A DNA stretch of 7,845 bases, from NCBI GenBank assembly GCA_031266895.1, contig JAISAD010000142.1, positions 1 to 7,845 of the forward strand, written 5' to 3'. The notes below the pieces were generated by a model. It made no database searches, was not told the origin of the DNA, and saw only the letters and a list, made by a program, of their open reading frames with translations. Made by a program: the position numbers and the translations under genes. Below, piece by piece: positions 1 through 6,027 of this stretch. The stretch comes from Bacteroidales bacterium. Lineage in GTDB: Bacteria > Bacteroidota > Bacteroidia > Bacteroidales > WCHB1-69. Each line of letters starts with the position of its first letter. Position 1 is the stretch's first letter.

Positions 1-510
1 GATTTGACGGCCGAAATCAACATTACCAAAAGTCAAATTTTGGCTACAAAATCTACATTGAACATCACTTCGCAATCTATTATGGAAGAGGTGGAAGCGA
101 TGTACTTTCAAAAATTGCAATTGGAGAATGCTTTAAGCAAATGCCATCTGCGCGCACCTATCACCGGTACAGTGCTGAAAAAGTATATCGAAGCGAACGA
201 GTTGGCATTTCAAGGCAAACCGCTCTACAAAATTGCCGATTTGAGCAATATGTATATTCAGGTTTATGTAACCGAAGACCAGTTGGCCGCACTGAAACAT
301 GGCCAAAAAGTGAAAGTGAATGTAGATGCGAGCAAGGGAAGCAAGCATTTTGACGGCCAAATTACGTGGATTTCGTCAAAAGCCGAGTTCACGCCAAAGA
401 TGATACAAACCAAAAAAGAGCGGGTAAATTTGGTCTATGCCATAAAGGTGGGATTTAAAAATGACGGGAGCGCCAAAATCGGAATGCCGGGAGATGTTAA
501 ATTTGAGTAG
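1..510 (+). CDS. HlyD/YbhG-family periplasmic adaptor (membrane fusion protein), 3' part
   Basis: This is the C-terminal 169 residues of a membrane fusion protein that would link an inner-membrane ABC exporter to a TolC-like outer-membrane channel. The frame is open to the first base, so the gene starts upstream. Residues about 2-47 are polar and heptad-like, as in the returning arm of the alpha-hairpin coiled coil. RAPITGTV (51-58) begins the second half of the lipoyl/barrel-sandwich domain. The segment from F130 to about V150 (FTPKMIQTKKERVNLV at its start) and the ending GMPGDVKFE are typical of YbhG-like adaptors. The stop lies 6 nt before the first ATPase gene, so it belongs to that operon. 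The signal peptide, first barrel half and any outer-membrane factor gene lie outside the window. The family is clear; the substrate is unknown. Confidence 0.92.
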   Translation, partial: DLTAEINITKSQILATKSTLNITSQSIMEEVEAMYFQKLQLENALSKCHLRAPITGTVLKKYIEANELAFQGKPLYKIADLSNMYIQVYVTEDQLAALKHGQKVKVNVDASKGSKHFDGQITWISSKAEFTPKMIQTKKERVNLVYAIKVGFKNDGSAKIGMPGDVKFE

Positions 511-516
511 TTTTAC

Positions 517-1440
517 ATGCAAGCTATTGAGATTAAACAACTTAATAAAAGCTATCGTGCTATTAAGGCAATAGAGAATATTTCGTTTTCGGTAGCTGAA
601 GGCGAATTGTTCGGATTAGTTGGGCCTGACGGAGCAGGAAAATCCACCATTTTCAATATCCTGGCTACTCTACTCAAGCCCGACGCTGGTGAAGTGTCGG
701 TGCTGGGGCTTGATCTGATTAAGGATTATCTTAAAATACGCCGCAAAATAGGCTATTTACCGGGTATTTTTTCGCTCTATCCCGATCTTACGGTAGAAGA
801 AAATCTGCGCTTTTTCGCTGTGATGTATAAAAGCAGCATCAAAGAAAATATGAAGTTAATTCGGCCACTGTGGGATCAGCTTTCAGCATTTAAAAAACGC
901 CCTGCCGGCAAGCTTTCAGGCGGCATGAAACAAAAACTGGCACTCTGTTGTGCTCTGATACATAAGCCTGAACTGCTTTTTTTGGACGAACCGACTACCG
1001 GAGTGGATCCTGTGTCGCGCAAAGAGTTTTGGGACATCCTTAACAGCATTCAAACACAGAACATTACGGTGTTGGTTTCTACGCCCTACATGGACGAGGC
1101 TTCTCGCTGCAATCGCATTGCGCTCATTCAAAACGGCGGCATCATCAAGATTGAGACGCCGCAACAGATTGTGCTTGATTTTGAAGGAGAACTGTTTAGC
1201 ATGGAAACCTCCGAAATTTTTCATCTGCTTGCCATTATGGAAAAATGCCGGCTCAATTGCAATTACTATCCTTATGGCAATCATTTGCATATTGCTTTCT
1301 ATGGCAACAAGGCAGAATTGTTGACTGAATTTATTCAATTTCTTGACGAACAGCATATTATATATAAGAATCTGGAAGCAATAAATCCGAGCATAGAAGA
1401 TTGCTTTATTGAACTGATTAATAAAAAAGCGCATGCATAG
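517..1440 (+). CDS. ABC exporter ATPase 1 (YbhF N-half-like), degenerate Q- and H-loops
   Basis: This is a 307-residue cytoplasmic nucleotide-binding subunit of an ABC-2 exporter. Visible motifs are Walker A GPDGAGKST (36-44), signature LSGGMKQ (133-139), Walker B LLFLDEP (153-159) with catalytic E158, and the D-loop region TTGVDP. Two normally conserved residues differ. The Q-loop Gln is Gly83 (YLPGIFSLY), and the switch His is Pro190 (VSTPYMDEA). After about residue 235 there is a C-terminal domain of about 70 residues ending PSIEDCFIELI, common in this subfamily and absent from the second ATPase. It corresponds to the N-terminal half of E. coli YbhF, which is a fused double ATPase; here the halves are separate genes. 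The start is the ATG 6 nt after the adaptor stop. The last 8 nt overlap the next gene, suggesting translational coupling. Confidence 0.96.
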   Translation: MQAIEIKQLNKSYRAIKAIENISFSVAEGELFGLVGPDGAGKSTIFNILATLLKPDAGEVSVLGLDLIKDYLKIRRKIGYLPGIFSLYPDLTVEENLRFFAVMYKSSIKENMKLIRPLWDQLSAFKKRPAGKLSGGMKQKLALCCALIHKPELLFLDEPTTGVDPVSRKEFWDILNSIQTQNITVLVSTPYMDEASRCNRIALIQNGGIIKIETPQQIVLDFEGELFSMETSEIFHLLAIMEKCRLNCNYYPYGNHLHIAFYGNKAELLTEFIQFLDEQHIIYKNLEAINPSIEDCFIELINKKAHA

Positions 1441-2152
1441 CATTGAAGTAGAAAATCTTACAAAAAAATTTGGCCACTTTACTGCTGTTGACCATATCAC
1501 TTTTCAGGTAAGGAAAGGGGAAATTTTCGGCTTTTTGGGTGCTAACGGGGCGGGCAAAACTACTGCTATGAAAATGATGTGCGGCTTGCTGCAACCCACT
1601 TCAGGCAAAGCTACAATTGCCGGCTATAGCCTGAAAAGTGAAGCGAAATTGATAAAACGCAATATTGGTTACATGAGTCAGCGTTTTTCGCTCTATAACG
1701 ATCTCACAGTCTATGAAAACATGCAACTTTTTGGTACTGTTTACGGCATTCCGCGCAAGGAGCTTAACACGCGCATTTTCAACAGCCTGGAAGAGTTGCA
1801 AATGACTGAAAAGGCAAAAACTCTGGTGAATGCCATACCGTTAGGCTGGAAACAGCGGCTCGCTTTTGCTACCGCCATGCTGCATCGCCCGCAAATTGTC
1901 TTTCTGGATGAGCCGACAAGCGGTGTGGATCCTATTGTGCGGCGTGAGTTTTGGAATCTCATTTATCGAACTGCTTCACAGGGAGTTACTATTTTTGTTA
2001 CGACTCATTACATGGACGAAGCCGAATATTGCAACCGCATCTCTATCATGTCGGAAGGAGAATTGAAACTGGTGGGGACGCCGCAAGAGCTGAAAGATAA
2101 GATGCAGGTTGATTCTATTGCAGATGTGTTTGTAAAATTTGTAAACCGCTGA
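1433..2152 (+). CDS. ABC exporter ATPase 2 (YbhF C-half-like), degenerate signature motif
   Basis: This is a 239-residue nucleotide-binding subunit, the probable heterodimer partner of ATPase 1. Visible motifs are Walker A GANGAGKTT (36-44), an intact Q-loop with Q83 (YMSQRFSLY), Walker B IVFLDEP with E160, and an intact switch His192 (TTHYMDEA). The LSGGQ signature is replaced by IPLGW (135-139), although the following KQR is kept. The ATG sits inside the end of the preceding gene. The stop overlaps the next start as TGATG, so all three genes are probably co-translated. It lacks the C-terminal extension of its partner. The replaced signature matches my recollection of the C-terminal half of YbhF, so it is probably a family trait rather than decay. 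Confidence 0.96.
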   Translation: MHSIEVENLTKKFGHFTAVDHITFQVRKGEIFGFLGANGAGKTTAMKMMCGLLQPTSGKATIAGYSLKSEAKLIKRNIGYMSQRFSLYNDLTVYENMQLFGTVYGIPRKELNTRIFNSLEELQMTEKAKTLVNAIPLGWKQRLAFATAMLHRPQIVFLDEPTSGVDPIVRREFWNLIYRTASQGVTIFVTTHYMDEAEYCNRISIMSEGELKLVGTPQELKDKMQVDSIADVFVKFVNR

Positions 2153-3261
2153 TGCTGATGAAAGAGTTGATGACAATTTTACGAAAAGAGTTTATCCATA
2201 TTTTGAGAGATAAAGTATCGCTCTTTCTGGTTTTGGCCATTCCCATTATGCTCACACTGCTTTTTGGCTTCACTATCAGTACAGAACTGCGCAATGCTAA
2301 AATCTCTGTTTTAGATCTTTCCAAAGACAGTCAATCCATCAAATTGATTGAAAAAATTACCTCCTCCGGCTATTTTCAAGTAATTTCGCTGCCCGAATCG
2401 GAAGCAGCCATTGATTTTGATTTCAAAAACAAAAATGTGAAAATAGCCATCATTATTCCCACTCAATTTGAGGCTTCGCTAACCAAAGAAAAAAATGCCG
2501 ATATACAGATTATAAACGACGTATCAGACCTGAATGTAGCTTCTATTCTCAATAATTACATGCAAGCGGTATTATATGATTTCATCGCTGACTTTAACGA
2601 AAACAGTTCGAGTGATGCGCCGGTCGAAATTGCAACTAAAATGCAATACAATCCCGAAATGAACAGTGTCTATATGTTTGTGCCCGGCATTATCACACTT
2701 ATCATGATTATTGTAACAGCACTTATGTCTTCGATAACGCTTTCGCGCGAGGTTGAGACCGGCTCCATGCGCATGCTGCTCATTACGCCGGTCAAAAAAA
2801 TCTACGTAGTTTTCGGGAAAGTGATCCCTTACATGATTTTATCCTTTATCAGCACCATTATAATATTGGTTATAAGCGTCCTTGTGTTTAAAATGCCGAT
2901 CAAGGGCAGCCTTTTTTTATTGCTTTTCCTCTGCATTGTATTCATGTTCACGGCGGCCTCTTTCGGATTGATGATTTCAGCGCTCGTCAAAACACAACTG
3001 GAAGCCATGATGGTAACCATGATGGGACTGTTTTTACCCACAGTACTGCTGTCGGGCTTTCTTTTTCCGTTAGATAATATGCCATATTTTTTCCAGCTTT
3101 TAGCTGATATTTTTCCGGCCAAATGGTTTATAATAGCCATAAAGGATGTGATGATAAAGGGGTCTGGATTCGCCGAACTGTGGCTCTACATGCTCATTCT
3201 GTTAGGGATGGCAATAGTTCTGGTAACCATAAGTCTTACTCGAATTGATAAAAGGAGGTAA
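2152..3261 (+). CDS. ABC-2 type permease 1 (YbhS/YbhR-like)
   Basis: This is a 369-residue inner-membrane permease of the ABC-2 superfamily and one of two membrane subunits of the exporter. The topology is typical. A short amphipathic N-terminus (KELMTILRKEFIHILRD) precedes TM1 (about 22-42), and a large extracytoplasmic domain spans about 43-175. Five more hydrophobic segments follow at about 177-197, 224-246, 254-277, 286-306 and 340-362. SREVETGSMRMLLITPV (198-214) follows TM2 and is the cytoplasmic coupling segment characteristic of the family. LLSGFLFPLDNMP (299-311) is the usual loop before the last helix. The first ATG overlaps the previous stop by one base; the ATG at 2158 is a possible alternative. 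The substrate cannot be read from the sequence; hydrophobic drugs, bile-like compounds or envelope lipids are generic guesses for the family. Confidence 0.95.
   Translation: MLMKELMTILRKEFIHILRDKVSLFLVLAIPIMLTLLFGFTISTELRNAKISVLDLSKDSQSIKLIEKITSSGYFQVISLPESEAAIDFDFKNKNVKIAIIIPTQFEASLTKEKNADIQIINDVSDLNVASILNNYMQAVLYDFIADFNENSSSDAPVEIATKMQYNPEMNSVYMFVPGIITLIMIIVTALMSSITLSREVETGSMRMLLITPVKKIYVVFGKVIPYMILSFISTIIILVISVLVFKMPIKGSLFLLLFLCIVFMFTAASFGLMISALVKTQLEAMMVTMMGLFLPTVLLSGFLFPLDNMPYFFQLLADIFPAKWFIIAIKDVMIKGSGFAELWLYMLILLGMAIVLVTISLTRIDKRR
3252..3258 (+). promoter_or_regulatory. Shine-Dalgarno site for permease 2, inside the end of permease 1
   Basis: AAGGAGG lies within the last codons of permease 1 (AAA AGG AGG TAA) and ends 4 nt before the ATG at 3263. 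It decides the start of permease 2. An upstream in-frame TTG at 3245 would add six residues but would place the Shine-Dalgarno site inside its own coding sequence. A near-perfect site is noticeable in this phylum, where ribosome binding sites are usually weak. Confidence 0.8.
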
Positions 3262-3262
3262 T

Positions 3263-4378
3263 ATGCGGATTATATTGATGTTGATAAAGAAAGAGTTTTT
3301 GCAGGTATTTCGCAGTCCTCTGCTATTGAGCATTTTAATCGTAGCGCCGATGGTGCAGTTTCTGCTTTTTCCTTTCACGGCCGACTACGAAGTCAAAGTG
3401 CTGCACATTGCTTTTATAGATAACGACCATTCGTCGGTATCGCGCAGCATTATCCAAAAGTTTACCTCTTCCCAATATTTTATCAATCATGGAAATCCTG
3501 CCTCCAAAGCCGAAGCTGAATATATGATGCTGCGCGATGAGATTGATTTTATTATTGAGTTTCCAAAAGATCTGGAAAAGAACCTCATGTCGCAGCAAAA
3601 GAGCAGCATTGCCATTATGGCCAATGCCATCAACAGTGTAAAGGCAGGCATTGGCACAAGCTATATTCAGAATATGCTGAGTGAATTTTTGCAAAGAGAG
3701 AGCGAATATAAGGATTTATCGGAGAACACACTGTCGCAGCTGTTTACCACCAATATCTACTGGTACAATGAAAAAATGAATTACAAAAACCTGATTGTGC
3801 CGGGCATTCTGGTAATTTTAGTAACATTGATAGGGGCTTACGTTACGGCATTGAATATTGTACGCGAAAAAGAGATAGGCACTATTGAGCAGATTAATGT
3901 AACGCCTATTAGAAAGTGGCAATTTCTTTTAGGCAAGATGATACCGTTCTGGATTTTGGGAATGAGCGAATTTTTGATGGGAATTGGCTTAATGTATCTT
4001 GTTTTCGACATTACCGTACAGGGCAGCTTGCCCATTCTGCTGGGCATCACCTCCATCTATCTGCTGGTTATGCTGGGGCTGGGCTTCTTCATTTCCAGCG
4101 TAGCCGAAAACCAGCTGCAAGCCATGTTTATTGTCTTTTTCCTGTTCATTCTATTTGTCCTGTTGAGCGGTCTTTTCACGCCCACAGAAGGAATGCCGCA
4201 CTGGGCAGCCTACATAAACTACTTCAATCCCATGTCGTTCTACATGGATGTAATTAAAATGATGGTACTCAAAGGCAGTACCATTCACGACTTGCGGATA
4301 CAAGTCATTTCCCTGTCCTGCATGGCCATTATCCTCAACAGCGCGGCACTGTTCTTTTATAAGGAAAACAGCAGATAA
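3263..4378 (+). CDS. ABC-2 type permease 2 (YbhR/YbhS-like)
   Basis: This is a 371-residue second membrane subunit of the same exporter. The family layout is complete. The N-terminus is RIILMLIKKEFLQVFRSP, TM1 spans about 20-38, and an extracytoplasmic domain runs to about 174. It ends in YWYNEKMNYKNLIVPG (166-181), a hallmark of YbhS/YbhR-type permeases. TM2 (about 180-200) is followed by REKEIGTIEQINVTPI (201-216), the coupling segment. SGLFTP (302-307) precedes the loop before the final helices. The start is ATG 3263 because of the AAGGAGG site just upstream, and it falls one base after the stop of permease 1. The stop lies only 6 nt from the convergent thioesterase stop, leaving no room for a separate terminator. 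Confidence 0.95.
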   Translation: MRIILMLIKKEFLQVFRSPLLLSILIVAPMVQFLLFPFTADYEVKVLHIAFIDNDHSSVSRSIIQKFTSSQYFINHGNPASKAEAEYMMLRDEIDFIIEFPKDLEKNLMSQQKSSIAIMANAINSVKAGIGTSYIQNMLSEFLQRESEYKDLSENTLSQLFTTNIYWYNEKMNYKNLIVPGILVILVTLIGAYVTALNIVREKEIGTIEQINVTPIRKWQFLLGKMIPFWILGMSEFLMGIGLMYLVFDITVQGSLPILLGITSIYLLVMLGLGFFISSVAENQLQAMFIVFFLFILFVLLSGLFTPTEGMPHWAAYINYFNPMSFYMDVIKMMVLKGSTIHDLRIQVISLSCMAIILNSAALFFYKENSR

Positions 4379-4384
4379 AACACG

Positions 4385-5137
4385 CTACCCCTTATCCCAA
4401 AAACTCTCTATCTTGCAGATTTCTGCATTGTGATTTTGGGAATAAATTAAGAACATAAAGTGTTGGAAAGATTCCTGCAACTGCTCTATGGCATAAAAAT
4501 CGCCCATCTTCGCCTGTGATAAATAATTGATAATGATTTCTTTAATTTCAAACTGGTTTTGAAATTCGTGTGAGCAGTTGTTGAGTGCCCACAATACATA
4601 CCGGGTATTGTTTACGTGTTGATTCATGTCGATGTCGGAATGCAGCACCGGATGCCAGCAAGGAGCGTTTACAATAGGAATTTTCCTGACTTTTGGAGCA
4701 GCTTCGCGGATAGCGTGCCTGTTTTCAGGCACTTCAATGCGGCTGTGCACCTCATCGGGCATACATTGTACTCTGCCATCAACGGTACTCAAAGTTGTCC
4801 ATGCGGAAGTGGCTACCAGCAGCAATTTGCCCTGCGCATCGCACATCTCAAAATCTCTGTGAAAAATCACATTTTCTGGCCGTTTTCCCCACGTGCTTAG
4901 CGTAACCACCTCATTCCAAAGCGGCAGGCGGTTGATTTTAAGATGCATCTTCGAAAGCGCCCAAAACAGGTTAACAGACTGCAGAAACTCCCATCCCGCA
5001 TTATAGGAAGTGGAGTGCTCCCATGCAATCTCCTGCATCAATCCCAGCAGTGCCGGCAGGGTGAGCCGCTGCCGATTGTCCACAAAATAGGAACCGATAA
5101 TAATCTCTTTTTCTCTAACAGGTGTGGCTTTTATCAT
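4385..5137 (-). CDS. acyl-ACP thioesterase (FatA/FatB family)
   Basis: This 250-residue cytoplasmic enzyme is expected to hydrolyse acyl-ACP to free fatty acid and ACP. It has the double hot-dog length of bacterial FatA-like enzymes. The N-terminal hot-dog (about 1-135) contains QEIAWEHSTSYNAGWEFL and WALSKMHLKINRLPLWNEVVTLSTWGKRPE in succession, typical of the family. The C-terminal hot-dog carries HSDIDMNQHVNNTRYVLW, giving the catalytic Asp170/Asn172/His174 triplet (DxNxH) known from plant FatB. Where plant FatB has the catalytic Glu-Cys pair, this protein reads NYLSQAK, so Gln208 and Ala209 fill those places by my hand alignment. The gene has its own promoter-like site upstream and converges on the exporter operon. 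Chain-length preference cannot be predicted. Confidence 0.93.
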   Translation of the reverse strand: MIKATPVREKEIIIGSYFVDNRQRLTLPALLGLMQEIAWEHSTSYNAGWEFLQSVNLFWALSKMHLKINRLPLWNEVVTLSTWGKRPENVIFHRDFEMCDAQGKLLLVATSAWTTLSTVDGRVQCMPDEVHSRIEVPENRHAIREAAPKVRKIPIVNAPCWHPVLHSDIDMNQHVNNTRYVLWALNNCSHEFQNQFEIKEIIINYLSQAKMGDFYAIEQLQESFQHFMFLIYSQNHNAEICKIESFWDKG

Positions 5138-5157
5138 GGTTAAAACTATTCAGGCTG

Positions 5158-5165
5158 CAAAAATA
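5158..5165 (-). promoter_or_regulatory. -7 element for the thioesterase gene
   Basis: On the - strand this reads TATTTTTG, an exact match to the Bacteroidota -7 consensus TAnnTTTG, about 20 nt before the thioesterase ATG at 5137. No TTG is visible at the usual -33 distance, so the support is only half of a promoter. Confidence 0.5.
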
Positions 5166-5187
5166 GGAAAAATCGGCTTAGTCTCGC

Positions 5188-5219
5188 TTGTAACTTATTG
5201 CTGTTTTTGTGTATTTTTG
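5188..5219 (+). promoter_or_regulatory. Bacteroidota-type promoter upstream of the 6S-like RNA
   Basis: TTG (5188-5190), a 21-nt spacer and TATTTTTG (5212-5219) match the -33/-7 pattern of the main sigma factor of this phylum. Transcription would start near 5225 and run through the structured RNA to the terminator at 5425, giving about 200 nt. A second, poorer -7-like sequence (TATGTTCT, 5283-5290) lies just before the rod and follows an A-rich stretch (5227-5272). Start mapping is needed to choose between them. Confidence 0.6.
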
Positions 5220-5290
5220 CCACATGAAATAAAACGAAACAAAAATGAAGTAGAAAAAAGATAAAATAAAAGCGTTTAGCGCTATGTTCT

Positions 5291-5425
5291 TGCTTAATGA
5301 AATGTGAGAAGTTTCAAAATAGCTATAAGGATAAGTATGAACGCTCGCAGTAATGCGGGCTTACTTGTTTGTAGCAAAGGTATTTTCTCACAACCTCATT
5401 AAGCGGATAATTAAGTCCGCTTTTT
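5291..5425 (+). ncRNA. ssrS: 6S RNA candidate (6S-Flavo-like rod)
   Basis: The sequence folds by eye into one long interrupted hairpin with the 6S layout. The closing stem is GCTTAATGA (5292-5300) with TCATTAAGC (5396-5404), 9 bp. A small AA/ACC internal loop follows, then TGTGAGAA (5303-5310) with TTCTCACA (5385-5392), 8 bp. A central bubble lies at about 5311-5321 and 5376-5384. The upper arm has GCTATA (5322-5327) with TGTAGC (5370-5375), ATAAGTA (5331-5337) with TACTTGT (5362-5368), and GCTCGCA (5343-5349) with TGCGGGC (5354-5360), capped by a GTAA tetraloop. 6S RNA imitates an open promoter and binds the sigma-bearing RNA polymerase. The 3' bubble strand contains CAAAGGTA, the exact reverse complement of a TAnnTTTG box. 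Size and shape fit the Bacteroidota family 6S-Flavo; no covariance search was possible. The alternative is a leader attenuator for the LytTR gene. Confidence 0.62.
5401..5425 (+). terminator. intrinsic terminator after the 6S-like RNA
   Basis: AAGCGGA (5401-5407) pairs perfectly with TCCGCTT (5416-5422) across an 8-nt loop, and the run of T continues to 5425. It would end the 6S-like transcript 40 nt before the LytTR gene. Its first four bases are shared with the closing stem of the rod, so the two helices compete at that edge. Confidence 0.8.
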
Positions 5426-5465
5426 AATTGGAATAAAAATTAAGTATATCAATAAAACAGTAAAT

Positions 5466-5843
5466 ATGATGAATGTTCATAAATTCGAATCACAGGGAGA
5501 GGTCTTTATCGAAGTTAAAGACAGCGGAAGCAGAGTGAAAATCTTTATCCACTCCATTCTTTACATAGAGGCTAAAAACGGATATACCTTTCTGCATCTA
5601 AAAGACCGTAAAGATGAGTTAATTTCCACACGACGGTTAAATGAGTACGAACACAAGTTCGTTAAATATGGTTTTGCGAGGATTCATCACAATATTTTGG
5701 TTAACGGGATTCATATTTCTCGAAGACGATATGTTTCAAAAACGAAATTAGTGGTGGAGGTGAATGACACAGAGCTGCCCGTATCGAAGCAAAAGCGAAT
5801 AAATTTGCGGAAACTGTTTTCGGATAATTCCGAAAACCCCTGA
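5466..5843 (+). CDS. stand-alone LytTR-family DNA-binding regulator
   Basis: This 125-residue protein consists almost entirely of a LytTR domain (about 10-117) with no receiver or membrane sensor. Family features in order are ILYIEAKNGYTFLHL (31-45), LISTRRLNEYEHKF (52-65), the conserved ARIHHNILVN (71-80) where LytTR proteins usually have a RIHRS-like segment, the beta-rich ISRRRYVSKTKLVVEV, and LPVSKQKR (104-111). LytTR domains bind direct repeats about 21-22 bp apart. Such a series lies just downstream (5864-5947), so self-regulation or control of the following lipoprotein genes is likely. There are two consecutive ATGs (5466, 5469) and no clear Shine-Dalgarno site. It may be read through from the 6S region or from an unseen promoter in the AT-rich 40 nt upstream. 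What signal it senses is not apparent. Confidence 0.93.
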   Translation: MMNVHKFESQGEVFIEVKDSGSRVKIFIHSILYIEAKNGYTFLHLKDRKDELISTRRLNEYEHKFVKYGFARIHHNILVNGIHISRRRYVSKTKLVVEVNDTELPVSKQKRINLRKLFSDNSENP

Positions 5844-5863
5844 TTTTTAGTTTTTATAAAAAC

Positions 5864-5947
5864 GCCCTCCGGTGAAAAAAAATGGGCTACTTATGAAGAA
5901 AAATAGCCCGTTTATGTAAAAAAGTGTCCTGTTTTGAAAAAGGGATT
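5864..5947 (+). repeat. four degenerate 21-bp tandem direct repeats, candidate LytTR operator
   Basis: Units begin at 5864, 5885, 5906 and 5927. The shared pattern is GCC at the start, TG at positions 10-11, an A-rich stretch at 12-19 and T at 20. By hand the first three units match pairwise at 13-14 of 21 positions, and the third and fourth at 10. The third unit contains CCCGTTTAT, which fits the published AgrA/LytTR half-site form [TA][AC][CA]GTTN[AG][TG] at 8 of 9 positions. The 21-bp period equals two helical turns. The repeats start 20 bp after the LytTR stop and run into the -33 region of a promoter-like sequence. Confidence 0.6.
5882..5911 (+). terminator. weak hairpin after the LytTR gene
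   Basis: GGGCTA (5884-5889) pairs with TAGCCC (5904-5909). One G-U and one A-U pair extend it to 5882 and 5911, with a 14-nt loop between. Only a broken T tract (TTTAT) follows, so it is a poor intrinsic terminator. It overlaps the 21-bp repeats, and its first arm could instead pair with GCCC at 5864-5867. Confidence 0.35.
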
Positions 5948-5966
5948 ATTTTTTGTTCTATTTTTA
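5934..5966 (+). promoter_or_regulatory. promoter-like pair overlapping the last 21-bp repeat
   Basis: TTG (5934-5936), a 22-nt spacer and TATTTTTA (5959-5966) give 7 of 8 matches to the -7 pattern. The -33 element lies inside the fourth 21-bp repeat, the usual place for an activator or repressor to act. The predicted start is at about 5971. Confidence 0.42.
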
Positions 5967-5985
5967 CACCATGAAAATCAAGAAC

Positions 5986-6002
5986 GAACATCAAAGATGT
6001 TC
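5986..6002 (+). repeat. perfect 7-bp inverted repeat ahead of a -7 box
   Basis: GAACATC (5986-5992) and GATGTTC (5996-6002) are separated by AAA. The element covers the place where a -33 hexamer would be expected for the TACTTTTG box at 6020, and no TTG is present there. It could be an operator or, if transcribed from the upstream promoter, an RNA hairpin. Confidence 0.5.
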
Positions 6003-6019
6003 CGTAAACAAAAAATAAG

Positions 6020-6027
6020 TACTTTTG
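6020..6027 (+). promoter_or_regulatory. -7 element for the structured leader and lipoprotein genes
   Basis: TACTTTTG is an exact TAnnTTTG match followed by CATCGC, with an expected start near 6033. The lack of a -33 TTG and the inverted repeat at that position suggest dependence on an activator. Confidence 0.5.

Noticed and set aside
916..1500. 194-codon open frame on the - strand
   Set aside because: It lies opposite the conserved second half of ATPase 1. The + strand carries full ABC motifs, and the antisense product looks like nothing known.
3245..3262. TTG start giving permease 2 six more residues
   Set aside because: The AAGGAGG site lies downstream of this TTG and 4 nt before ATG 3263, and the family N-terminus fits the ATG.
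5850..5863. 14-bp AT palindrome GTTTTTATAAAAAC after the LytTR stop
   Set aside because: It is low-complexity and out of register with the 21-bp repeats; a perfect palindrome of A and T runs is weak evidence for a site.
5971..6018. 15-residue frame beginning at the predicted start site of the 5934-5966 promoter
   Set aside because: A leaderless start is conceivable, but the frame is tiny, is partly made of the inverted repeat, and has no ribosome binding site.
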